From: Octadecabacter antarcticus 307
Lineage (GTDB): Bacteria > Pseudomonadota > Alphaproteobacteria > Rhodobacterales > Rhodobacteraceae
Assembly (NCBI RefSeq): GCF_000155675.2
Contig: NC_020911.1
Span: 3,462,501 to 3,526,500, forward strand
Length of the DNA stretch: 64,000 nucleotides
Direction: 5' to 3'
In this document: positions 27,006 to 35,344 of the stretch, one piece after another
Layout of the letters: each line of letters opens with the position of its first letter
Position numbering within the stretch: position 1 is the first letter of the stretch
Position numbers and translations under genes: made by a program
Notes under the pieces: generated by a model
Told to the model about the DNA's origin: nothing
Seen by the model: the letters and a program-made list of their open reading frames with translations, nothing else
Database searches by the model: none

Positions 27006-28073
27006 TTACCACAGGGAAGAATGGACGATCTTTACTACCAATGCATTTAAAGAGCGTTCACGGGATTTAAGTAGGGCGCTTCGTGCCTGTAAAGACACTG
27101 TAACTTGTGCCTTCCCGATCTTCGCAGCAGCCTCCTTAATGGTGTAGCCAAGCGCAAGAAGACAGACGACTTCCACCTCCTTTGATGAAAACTGGGGATA
27201 TTTATTCAAGATGCTTTGTTCTGAAACACCGCTACATAGTTTCATCACTCTTCCAGCAATAAAACTAGGCCCTCCTGCATAGAAAAAATGTCTTTTCAAA
27301 GCCAAATGCAGTGACTTGCCGCCCTCTAGTTCGACGCGGGAAGAGTACTGGCCATCCTTATCCAGAAAATAATTTATATCTTGTATTTTTACCGATAAGT
27401 CTTCGACATTCTGAATATTATCCAAATCTGGAAAACTTTTGGTTTCATCTAAGATGATTAGTTTTCCTGATTTGGGGGCGCATATTACAGGTGCATATGT
27501 CGGACTAGCAGGTTGGGCTAATTCAAAGGTCATTGGTAACATGCCAAACATGCCCAAATTTATTAAATCTCGCAAGGCCACCAGTCCACGGTTTTCAAGC
27601 GATTTTTCTGTGGTTTGAGCTACAGTTATACCCGTAGGGGTGTAGTTAAAAAAGTTATTTCCACTCTCATGGTCTGTATAGAATGTTAAATCTATTACAT
27701 CACCTAAGGGCGAAACGGCGAAGTCGTGAAAGTATTGATTTTTTTCTATTTTATGCATGAGGGCATTGACAGCGCAGTGCTCACTAAATGCATTGGATAA
27801 AGTAAACCAACCAACTGCTTCTAGGCCATGCACGATATCTCGTAAATGAGCAGGAAGAGGGAATGGCTCAACTCCGTAAAGGTTCCACCACGATTGACTA
27901 ATACTTATAACTCTTAAGTCTCTATCGGTGATTATCGACCCGCTGGAACGTCCAACATCTTGCTGTTTCAATGGCTGCAACATAGTGTTGGTAGCTTTAG
28001 CTTGAGATATGTTTCTTCGCTGAATTACTGAGCCTGCTTCTTCTATCTTGATGTGATCAGTTTTTTTTTGCAT
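27006..28073 (-). CDS. LuxR-type (GerE) HTH regulator, solo
   Basis: 355 residues. The C-terminal helix-turn-helix FSSKEVEVVCLLALGYTIKEAAAKIGKAQVTVSLQARSALLKSRERS (about 285-340) is of the LuxR/GerE class. The first 280 residues contain two possible sensory regions (around 40-150 and 160-270) with no acyl-homoserine-lactone motif that I can identify. The ATG at 28073 follows GGAAA. No synthase gene is nearby, so it is a solo regulator. AT-rich like its neighbours. Confidence 0.75.
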   Translation of the reverse strand: MQKKTDHIKIEEAGSVIQRRNISQAKATNTMLQPLKQQDVGRSSGSIITDRDLRVISISQSWWNLYGVEPFPLPAHLRDIVHGLEAVGWFTLSNAFSEHCAVNALMHKIEKNQYFHDFAVSPLGDVIDLTFYTDHESGNNFFNYTPTGITVAQTTEKSLENRGLVALRDLINLGMFGMLPMTFELAQPASPTYAPVICAPKSGKLIILDETKSFPDLDNIQNVEDLSVKIQDINYFLDKDGQYSSRVELEGGKSLHLALKRHFFYAGGPSFIAGRVMKLCSGVSEQSILNKYPQFSSKEVEVVCLLALGYTIKEAAAKIGKAQVTVSLQARSALLKSRERSLNALVVKIVHSSLW

Positions 28074-28613
28074 TTTGCAATATTTCCAGAAAAACAATAA
28101 ATGATATGATTAATATAATATCTTGATACCGTTTACACAATCGAAGGTAGTAAGCTATTTACTTAAGTACAACCCAAGGTAGCGTCAATACTAGTAGTAA
28201 AACTTAATTTTTTTACTTAATTTGGCTTTAGAGCAATAACAGATTGTTGAATTCGAATCACGAATCCCGAGCGACAGATTGTGATCGGTAGAAATTTGTT
28301 TAGTCGCATCTTGGCTGCGATCCAGTGGTGGCGTGCGCCGACGGATACCTCATGACCGTCCAGCGATAAAAACTGAGCGAAAGCGGCTCCTCTGGTCTGA
28401 CAAAATGCATGTCAAACAGGCCAATTCCACCCCGAGGTCATCCTAAAGTCCGGTGGCAGGTGCCCTTATCGCGCTGTTGCGAGCCAAACTGGTTTGATTT
28501 GGGCGCAAAACAACAAAACGCAAGGTAACGACCCTGAACATCACTGTGTTTCATATTTTACGATGGCTTCTTTTCAGGAGTTATTGTCAAATCTGGTGTT
28601 TGAGGTTTGTTGG
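28074..28613. other. Intergenic region upstream of LuxR-type gene
   Basis: About 540 bp. The first 170 bp are strongly AT-rich and must contain the luxR-type promoter. From 28250 base composition shifts to the GC-richer type of the core, with short fragments that resemble decayed coding sequence, but no family can be named. The IS256 left end probably lies near 28540-28600. Confidence 0.4.
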
Positions 28614-29146
28614 TCATGCGGCGATCTGGTCTGGGTTTGTGGTTTCAATTCCGTCTTTGAACGAGACGCCTGTGATGACTTTCGAGAGGCAGTCAAAGCC
28701 GCGTAGCTTCCTCCAATTTTTCTCAGCACATTGCCCCAGTTTGAACATCATGTGCAGCATGCCATCGCGTGACAGGCAGCCCTTTGAACGCTTGGTACGA
28801 TGCCGGATCGTCGCGAAGGCCGATTCAATTGGATTGCTAGTGCGGATGCTTTGCCAATGCTGCGCCGGGAAGTCGAAGAGTGCCATGAGTTCGTCGCGGT
28901 CCTTTTGCAAGCACAGAGCAACCTTGGGATACTTTGGCTCGTAGGTTGTGATGAACAAATCAAAAACCTTTTCAGCATCCGCTTTGGTTTCAGCCTGCCA
29001 GATATTGTGGATCGCGGCCTTGGCCTTTTGCTGAGAAAGCTTGGGTAGGCAATTCAGCACGTTCATCGTTTTGTGCTGCCAGCATCGCTGCTGGCGACTC
29101 TCAGGGTACACTTCCTCCAGCGCCGCCCAAAACCCATGGCACCGTC

Positions 29147-29184
29147 CACTGCCCGGCAGTCGCTGCTTGCAGCGATGAGAGGGG
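29147..29184 (+). repeat. Small double-hairpin element, copy a
   Basis: CACTGCCCGGCAG, then the stem TCGCTGC-TT-GCAGCGA, then TGAGAGGGG. It interrupts the IS256 transposase gene. Relative to copies b and c, two stem positions differ on both strands so that pairing is kept. Read in the transposase frame it encodes PSHRCKQRLPG. Confidence 0.8.
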
Positions 29185-29866
29185 CCAATCGCCAGCTTGG
29201 GAGCATTCATGCCTCGGCTTTTGAGGCTAAGCAGGACCTCGCGCCAGCTCTGGGTGGACTCGCGTACTCCATCCTCAATTGCCAAGAACCGCTTCTTACC
29301 GCGCGCCGTTACCCCAATGATCACAAGGGCACACAGCTTGTTGTTCTCGCCCCGAAGGCCGCTATGGACGCAGTCAGCCCATATATAGACGATTGGCTCG
29401 TCATCCAAGGCAGCGTCTCTCCAGCTGTCGTACTCCTTGGCCCAATCGCGTTTCAGGCGCGACACAGTATTCGCCGACAATCCCGCCGCATCAGGCCCCA
29501 GAAGAACCTTCAGGGCCGCGCCCATTTCGCCGCTGGATACGCCTTTGAGATACAGCCAAGGCAAGGCCGCTTCCAACGTCTTGGTTCTGCGCACATAGGG
29601 CGGCATCAGGGCAGACCGTAACGTCACTGGGGTGCCATCCTTGGATCGAACCTTTGGTATCTGCACGCTCACAGGGCCAATACCCGTTTGGAATGGCCGG
29701 GCCGGATGATGACCATTGCGAACAACTGCCGCATGACCTGCCTCAGTGCGCAAGTCAGCAAATTGTGACATATATCCGGCAAACTCGGCCTCAACAGCGA
29801 TCGCTATCAATTGCTGCGCTCCCGTTCACAACAAATCCGTCAGCGCGTCGCTTAACCCGTCTCAAC

Positions 29867-29902
29867 CACTGCCGGCAGGCGATGCTTGCATCGCTGAGAG
29901 GG
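29867..29902 (+). repeat. Small double-hairpin element, copy b
   Basis: CACTGCCGGCAG, the stem GCGATGC-TT-GCATCGC, then TGAGAGGG. Same orientation as copy a. It is inserted at about codon 11 of the same IS256 transposase gene as 33 bases in frame, encoding PSQRCKHRLPA. Confidence 0.8.
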
Positions 29903-30200
29903 TGCCAAATCTACAATGTTAGTCGTTTCCATGGTGGCGTATTTCCTTTGGTTGGGCTGCTGTCTCGCAACAACAATTCAACCAGATACCCCGCCAACCT
30001 TCAAACCGCCCAGACACCAGATTCAGTCATAGCTCCCTAAAGTGTGACCTACCCGAAAGGATGTGTTGTATGACCGTTTACCTCGTTCGTACTTTGATCG
30101 TTCTAGTACATAGTTTGAGAAGAGTGATGTTCACTTATGATTGAGAACTCAACTTAGGGAATTTAGGATTCATTAATCAATAGATAATAAGGTAAAAATT

Positions 30201-30713
30201 ATGAATACACTCAAAGCTTTGCCGCAATTATATCAAATTATTTACGTAAGTCACACCCAGGAGGATACAACAGTAAATGACATCGCCTGTATTCTTGAAA
30301 CATCGAGGTATAACAATGCTCGTGACAACATAACTGGACTTCTTATTTACGATAAACAGGTATTTTTTCAGGCTCTTGAGGGAGGCCGCGACGCGGTAGA
30401 GCGTTGTTATGCTCGCATTTGTAGAGACGCTCGACACGGCTCGCCGTATATCGCGTGGCAAGGTGACGTAAGGAAACGCTCATTCACGTCATGGGAGATG
30501 GGCTACCGTACGCCATCTGATCTTGATAAAGATGACGAACAGTCCGTTCTTGCTCTGACTGATTTGATAGCGAAGGATGTAAAAAGTGAGGGAAGTGATT
30601 TACTCATTTCCGTGCTTATCCGTGTCTTATTTGATGGTCCCAAAGGGAGGGATTTAGGTGACGCCAACACGCTAAACCCGAATAATTCGATCAATCGTCA
30701 CCGCCCGAAATAG
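30201..30713 (+). CDS. BLUF-domain blue-light photoreceptor
   Basis: 170 residues, a short-type BLUF protein that binds FAD and senses blue light. The flavin-switch residues are in place: Tyr15 (QIIYVS), Asn39 (NNARDNITGLLIY), Gln57 (FFQALEGG), and Trp98/Met100 (FTSWEM). About 65 residues follow the domain as a helical cap; there is no output domain such as EAL, so it must signal through a partner protein. No partner is obvious between the flanking IS elements. It sits on the putative island, so it may have been acquired with it. Confidence 0.9.
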   Translation: MNTLKALPQLYQIIYVSHTQEDTTVNDIACILETSRYNNARDNITGLLIYDKQVFFQALEGGRDAVERCYARICRDARHGSPYIAWQGDVRKRSFTSWEMGYRTPSDLDKDDEQSVLALTDLIAKDVKSEGSDLLISVLIRVLFDGPKGRDLGDANTLNPNNSINRHRPK

Positions 30714-30868
30714 GTAAGGTTAAAACGTTATTGGCCCTTTATTTTGTCTACTCACCAACGTAGAATTTAACACTTGGCCGGAGCTGACCCATTACAGTTT
30801 ATTTTTTATATGTAACATCCCGTAAGATAGTAAGGCTGTTTTTTGAATATTTTTGACTTAACTTTGTG

Positions 30869-31132
30869 CTATTCCTTCATCGCTTGCAGGGGTGGCTTGC
30901 TGCCCAAGGCTGATTGTAGAAGCTGCTGGTTGTAGAGCCAAACGTAGCGATGCAGCGTGGTCTCTAATTCTTCCCCTGATCTGAAGTACTGGCTTTGCAG
31001 CACGTCCTCGATGCGGTCGTTGAAACGCTCGACCATGCCGTTGGTTTGTGATGATCTTGATGGGGTCAGTCGGTGTTCGATTTCCAGTGCTTCGGTAGCA
31101 AGGACCAAGCTGGACATGGCCTTTGTCAGCAT
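30869..31132 (-). pseudogene. IS481-family transposase fragment
   Basis: Encodes IEHRLTPSRSSQTNGMVERFNDRIEDVLQS...LHRYVWLYNQQLLQSALGSKPPLQAMKE, the C-terminal part of an rve-type IS481 transposase (the final Glu of DDE is in MVERFN). The N-terminal two thirds are missing and no terminal repeat can be placed. Confidence 0.8.
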
Positions 31133-31352
31133 GAAGTCGGCATCGTGAATGGTAGACGATCATTGGTTCTGTGTCATTTTGCCCTACATTTTTTATCTGG
31201 GTGATTTTCATTGACCAGAACCGCTTGGAGAGCAGCAGATTGCACTCCAGTCTCGCTCCATTTCGCAAAACGGATCATTGTGTGTCCTCATTTCACTAAA
31301 AACCGCAACAAGATAACTAAGACGTGCGATTAGTTCTCGACATGGCAAAATA

Positions 31353-31590
31353 CTATCGTTTGTTAGCCGACCGATGTCTCTTTTGGTTATTGGTTTCTTC
31401 TGGCCTGTAATGCAGCACAATTGGCTCATCCAGATCAATAAAGTAGTCCAAAGCGTAGTTGCCTTCAGCACTCTGGCCAATATCCAGCAGACCGAACACC
31501 TTGATCTCAAATTCTGAATAAAACTGGTTTTGGTTTGTTTGAGTGATCTTTAGGCATGAGACTTCGTGGCAATTTCGCACATGATCATAA
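31353..31590 (-). pseudogene. Possible 3' remnant of a gene cut by IS21
   Basis: On the minus strand the frame reads CLKITQTNQNQFYSEFEIKVFGLLDIG... and then DYFIDLDEPIVLHYRPEE before a stop. This protein-like composition begins right at the IS21 end. The upstream part of the long frame (to 31733) lies in IS21 terminal DNA. I recognise no family; it may be chance. Confidence 0.35.
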
Positions 31591-31753
31591 AGTGTCAATC
31601 GCAGAGTAAAATGGGACCTCTGTCGCGGGGTAAGAAGGGGCCATTTCGGGTGATGTTTGTGTGGCGCTTTGGTGGGCGTGCTTGTCATATAGCTAACGCG
31701 CGCCAAAGCGCATGTTGGCCCTAGGGCCACCATTGTTCTGATCTGGATGGGGC

Positions 31754-32506
31754 TTACTTTTGTTTGTTACGGCTGTGTTTGAGCCTGTAGCTTTCGCCGT
31801 TCATCTCAAGAATGTGGACGTGGTGGGTCAAACGGTCCAGTAACGCGCCTGTCAGGCGCTCAGAGCCAAAGACCTCGGTCCATTCATCGAAGGGCAGGTT
31901 CGAGGTTATGATGATGGACCCGCGTTCGTAGCATTGGGATATGACTTCAAAGAGCAATTCCGCGCCCGATTTGCTGAGGGGCACAAAGCCCAGTTCGTCA
32001 ATGATCAACAGGTTCTGGCTTGTCAGATGTTTTTGAAGGCGCTGCAATCTCCGCTCATCTTGGGCTTCAATCAGGTCATGGACCAATGCTGCCGCCGTTG
32101 TGAAGCGAACCTTCAGTCCCCTCTGACACGCAGCCAACCCAAGTCCCAAAGCGATGTGCGTCTTGCCCGTGCCTGAGGGGCCAAGGGCGATGATATTCTC
32201 CCTGCGATCCACGTAGTCGCAACGCGCCAGATCCATCGTCAGCGGCTTGTTCAAGCTGGGCATGATCTTGAAGTCAAAGCTGTCCAAGCTTTTGGTGCTG
32301 GGGAACTTCGCCGCTTTGATCCGACGTTCAATCATCCGCCGTTCACGGTCGATCAACTCCATCTCACACAAGCGCGCCAAGTAGTGGATGTGGTCTTTGT
32401 TCTCTGCAGCACAGAGCTGCGCCTGTTTGGCATACTCGCCTTGGAACGTTGGCAGTCGCAGTTGTTTAAGATGATGCCGCAGAAGGATCTGAGGGGCTTC
32501 AGTCAT
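31754..32506 (-). CDS. istB: IS21 helper ATPase IstB
   Basis: 250-residue AAA+ ATPase that assists IS21 transposition. Walker A GPSGTGKTHIA is near 108 and Walker B LLIIDELGFVPLS near 171; the C-terminus DRLTHHVHILEMNGESYRLK is typical. It overlaps istA by four bases. Confidence 0.95.
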   Translation of the reverse strand: MTEAPQILLRHHLKQLRLPTFQGEYAKQAQLCAAENKDHIHYLARLCEMELIDRERRMIERRIKAAKFPSTKSLDSFDFKIMPSLNKPLTMDLARCDYVDRRENIIALGPSGTGKTHIALGLGLAACQRGLKVRFTTAAALVHDLIEAQDERRLQRLQKHLTSQNLLIIDELGFVPLSKSGAELLFEVISQCYERGSIIITSNLPFDEWTEVFGSERLTGALLDRLTHHVHILEMNGESYRLKHSRNKQK

Positions 32507-34002
32507 GCCGCCGTCCTCCCCATCAGGCTCATGTAACTGGACGGGCGTGTTGTGCCGACATTGGCCTTGGGCAAGTAGGGATAGAAGTCCAAATCCAATC
32601 GCGGTGGCCGCTTCTCAACTCTGCACAGCACAAGATGTTTTACAGCGTCATACCCAATCGCGCCCAGATCAATGGCATGCTGGATCGCACCCTGCACAAC
32701 ATCCATTTCGAACGTCTCCAACAGACGAAGGACCTGAACATATTCCCGCTTGCCCGGCTTACCCATTCTGGCTTCAAGCAGCCGGTGCAGCGTGGCAAAT
32801 ACATCTGGCAAATTCCAACCCTGCAAAGGCGCGGCCTGATCCAAGGCACCCACCTTTTGTTCAAGCAGGGGCAAAAAGTGCAACGGGTCAAAGATCATAT
32901 CCGCTGATGTGTAGGATCGTTTGTGCCGCGCAATAATCTCGTTGCCGCAGCCGATGATAACCTCATGCACAAACCCACGCACGTGAACGTCGTGGTGCGC
33001 ATAGGCTACTGGCACCGAGTAATCATTGCTGCGATAGCGCACCATTGAGATTGACGTGGCCCGCGTGCTGACGTGATCGCAGGCTTCATATTCTGCGATG
33101 GGCAATCCCATCAGAGCATCCAAATCCGACATCAGGCGTGCGCCTATAGTTTGGGTGTGACCCCGCAACGTATCGCCCTGACGTGCTAAACACTTCTCTT
33201 CCAAATGTGTGTTCAGATCATCAAAGCTGTCATAACGAGGTGCGGGAACCATGAAGTTGCGGCGGGTGTATCCAACCATGCCCTCAACGTTGCCTTTATC
33301 GTTCCCTCGCGCGGGTCTGCCAAACTTGTCATCAAACAAGTAATGCGACTGCAGCTCCGTAAACCGACGTGTGCGGATGCGCGTTCTGTCCCCGAGTATC
33401 CGAGCCACGGCGATCTTGGTATTGTCGTAGAGAATGGATTGCGGAATGCCGCCAAAGAAAGCAAAGGCCGAGACATGGCCATCACAAAACGCCTCGGTTG
33501 TCTCAGCTGGATACCCCTTCACAAATACAGCATCAGAATGCGGCAGGCTCATCACGAAGAAGTGGATCTTACATTCTACGCCGCCAATCACGCCAAGGGT
33601 CTCGCCAAAATCGACCTGTGCATGGCCCGGACGATGCGACAGTGGCACAAACACCTCTTTGGTGCGCCGCTTTTGCTCCCGAACGTAATAAGTCACCGTC
33701 GTCAGGCTGCCAGCATACCGATGTTCGTCGCGCAGGCGTTCAAAAATACGCTTCGCTGTATGCCGCTGCTTTTTGATCAGGGCCTTATCTGTGCGCAGGA
33801 TCTTGTCGATAACACCGACATAATCATCAAGCGTTGGGCGACGTGGCGCTTCTGAACGGCGGTAACCAGGTGGCAGTGCATGACGCAGCATCTTCGCGAT
33901 CGTCTTACGGTCCTTGTTAAAATATCGAGCCGCTTCTCGGGCTGACATACCGTCCTTCAAACAAGCGCGGCGCACACGATTATAAATATCCACAGAATAC
34001 AT
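32503..34002 (-). CDS. istA: IS21 transposase IstA
   Basis: 499-residue DDE transposase. An N-terminal helix-turn-helix (DGMSAREAARYFNKDRKTIAKML, about 16-38) is followed by the rve catalytic core (GHAQVDFGETL near 153, ILYDNTKIAV near 213, and the Glu in GNDKGNVEGMVGYTRR near 263). Full length with no visible lesion. Confidence 0.95.
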   Translation of the reverse strand: MYSVDIYNRVRRACLKDGMSAREAARYFNKDRKTIAKMLRHALPPGYRRSEAPRRPTLDDYVGVIDKILRTDKALIKKQRHTAKRIFERLRDEHRYAGSLTTVTYYVREQKRRTKEVFVPLSHRPGHAQVDFGETLGVIGGVECKIHFFVMSLPHSDAVFVKGYPAETTEAFCDGHVSAFAFFGGIPQSILYDNTKIAVARILGDRTRIRTRRFTELQSHYLFDDKFGRPARGNDKGNVEGMVGYTRRNFMVPAPRYDSFDDLNTHLEEKCLARQGDTLRGHTQTIGARLMSDLDALMGLPIAEYEACDHVSTRATSISMVRYRSNDYSVPVAYAHHDVHVRGFVHEVIIGCGNEIIARHKRSYTSADMIFDPLHFLPLLEQKVGALDQAAPLQGWNLPDVFATLHRLLEARMGKPGKREYVQVLRLLETFEMDVVQGAIQHAIDLGAIGYDAVKHLVLCRVEKRPPRLDLDFYPYLPKANVGTTRPSSYMSLMGRTAA

Positions 34003-34252
34003 CTCCCGCCCTCCGAATAAACGAAGGGCACAAACTGGCGGAATTTTACTCCGCTACAACTGCGCTATGTCGCAGCCGTTTCTGTGGCCCATTATTGCTG
34101 TGCGTTTTACACAAGGCATAAATCCACCCCCTAAGCAGCGCCCGTGGAGGCCCCTGACGCACCTGCCTGTACGTCCTTGGACCCCAAGCGCACCTCAGGC
34201 AGTTAGCAAGCGCCTGAACCCCGATAACTTGCCCCGTGAAAGGCCAAAGCCC

Positions 34253-34471
34253 ATGAAGGATATTGCGCATTTGCCGGACCTCACACCAGAACTAGCAGGG
34301 AAGGTTCTTCGCGAAGCTGGCGGCGCAGCTATCGCCATGTATCAGAACTTGGTGTCCCCCATAGAACAGTGCCGCTTCATCGCGACCCTCTACCTGATCC
34401 AGCAAGATGACCCCCCGGCAGAGGTGTGGAACGAGTGGCTTGAATTAGTGCGGCGCTACCGCAACCATTGA
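34253..34471 (+). CDS. Small hypothetical protein
   Basis: 72 residues from an ATG with AAAGG nine bases upstream; the frame is open from 34067. The sequence KDIAHLPDLTPELAGKVLREAGGAAIAMYQNLVSPIEQCRFIATLYLIQQDDPPAEVWNEWLELVRRY is helical and soluble. No family recognised. It is adjacent to the IS21 right end. Confidence 0.45.
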   Translation: MKDIAHLPDLTPELAGKVLREAGGAAIAMYQNLVSPIEQCRFIATLYLIQQDDPPAEVWNEWLELVRRYRNH

Positions 34472-34825
34472 TCAGGCGTGGATTCATTTAATTACATTGT
34501 CAAAAAATCATGATTGCTAACGTCTATTATGCTGAACGAATTCTGCCATTCTTTAAGATAGACTTAAGACTGTTTCCAACCCAAACTTGCCTTTCAGAAA
34601 GGCCATCAATTCCGCAGTGCGGCTTTCTCAATGTGGACATTAATCGAATTTGCAACATTTCAGAAGGTCCGAAGGCGCTTCAGCGCACAAAGCTCCGCAT
34701 CAGATTACTGCTTAGTGGTAGATTCTTGCGGCCCTTAGTTGCCTTTTCTGGGATCTTGTTGATCAGCCGCTTGAGCAGTATTGATTGCTGGCTGCAAGTT
34801 TAGACGGTCGGCCATCCGGCTCGAT
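34472..34825. other. Intergenic region
   Basis: About 350 bp with no supportable gene; a frame at 34510 has no ribosome-binding site and no family likeness. Nothing else is seen apart from a possible promoter-poor AT stretch at 34490-34570. Confidence 0.4.
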
Positions 34826-35344
34826 CTAGCCGTCCCATCCCGTCGCATCCAGTCCCGCCGAGATGCCGTCCAGCGACCCTGCCAATGTGATCGTACGCCC
34901 GGCAGCACTGTCAAAGCTGATTGCAAGCAAAACGCCCAACCGCAGGGCCGTGATCTCGTCAGCGCTCAGCGTGTGTCCGGCAATACAGCCCGCAGTCACA
35001 CACCGGACCAGGTCCAATGGTATTGTTTCGCCTTCGTCTATTGCAACGCGCACCCCTGCCGGAATCGAGAACCCCAACGGCAGCAGCGCCGACAGAACCA
35101 TGCCACCATCAGCGTCAGGCGCGAGCCCTAGCCGTGCCACGGCCTGTCGCAGCTCGCCTGCCAGCATCGTCTGCGTCAACTGACATCGGCTTTGCGCCTC
35201 AGTGATGGCTGTACAGTCAAACCGCCAGTCCCCGAACACTTGCCCGGCACGTGGGGGGCCATCCTGTGCGCTGGCAGACCCCGCCAGCGTACAGCAGGCG
35301 GCGGCTACAAGAACCGCCGCCCGCGTATGTTTAGAAGCAAACAT
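34826..35344 (-). CDS. IalB-family (invasion associated locus B-like) protein
   Basis: 172 residues with a Sec signal peptide (about 1-26, ending GSASAQ). The IalB-type segments are VFGDWRFDCT (near 37), SRCQLTQTML (near 52), VRVAIDEGETIPLDLVRCVTAGCIAGHTLSADEITALRLG (near 100-140) and a C-terminal SLDGISAGLDAT. These are periplasmic or outer-membrane-associated proteins of alphaproteobacteria with poorly defined roles. Its start overlaps the 3' end of the autotransporter by 14 bp, so the two are translationally linked and may cooperate in secretion or surface stability (inference). Confidence 0.85.
   Translation of the reverse strand: MFASKHTRAAVLVAAACCTLAGSASAQDGPPRAGQVFGDWRFDCTAITEAQSRCQLTQTMLAGELRQAVARLGLAPDADGGMVLSALLPLGFSIPAGVRVAIDEGETIPLDLVRCVTAGCIAGHTLSADEITALRLGVLLAISFDSAAGRTITLAGSLDGISAGLDATGWDG

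Larger units (their letters stand above)
28614..29932 (-). pseudogene. IS256-family transposase gene, disrupted
   Basis: Mutator-type transposase of the GxGPV subgroup (TGIGPVSVQIPKVR, WADCVHSGLRG, CWQHKTMNVLNCLPK, IESAFATIRHRTKRSKGC). The native start is the ATG at 29932, preceded by AAAGGAAA and reading METTNIVDLA. Shortly after it a small hairpin element (29867-29902) is inserted. A missing T and an Arg-to-stop change (CGA to TGA) then break the frame before LIAIAVEAE. A second hairpin element sits at 29147-29184, where LAIGDGAMGFW would be expected, adding PSHRCKQRLPG and compensated by a 1-base loss nearby. The long 3' frame 28614-29810 is open but lacks the true N-terminus. Confidence 0.85.
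31593..34063 (-). mobile_element. IS21-family insertion sequence
   Basis: An istA/istB pair flanked by inverted terminal sequence: TGTCAATCGCAGAGTAAAAT at the left (31593) and the related GCAGTTGTAGCGGAGTAAAA, in reverse, at the right (ending near 34063). Exact ends are approximate. Both genes are open, so the element may still be active. Confidence 0.8.

Noticed and set aside
34510..34803. 97-codon frame downstream of IS21
   Set aside because: No initiation signal and composition unlike real proteins.
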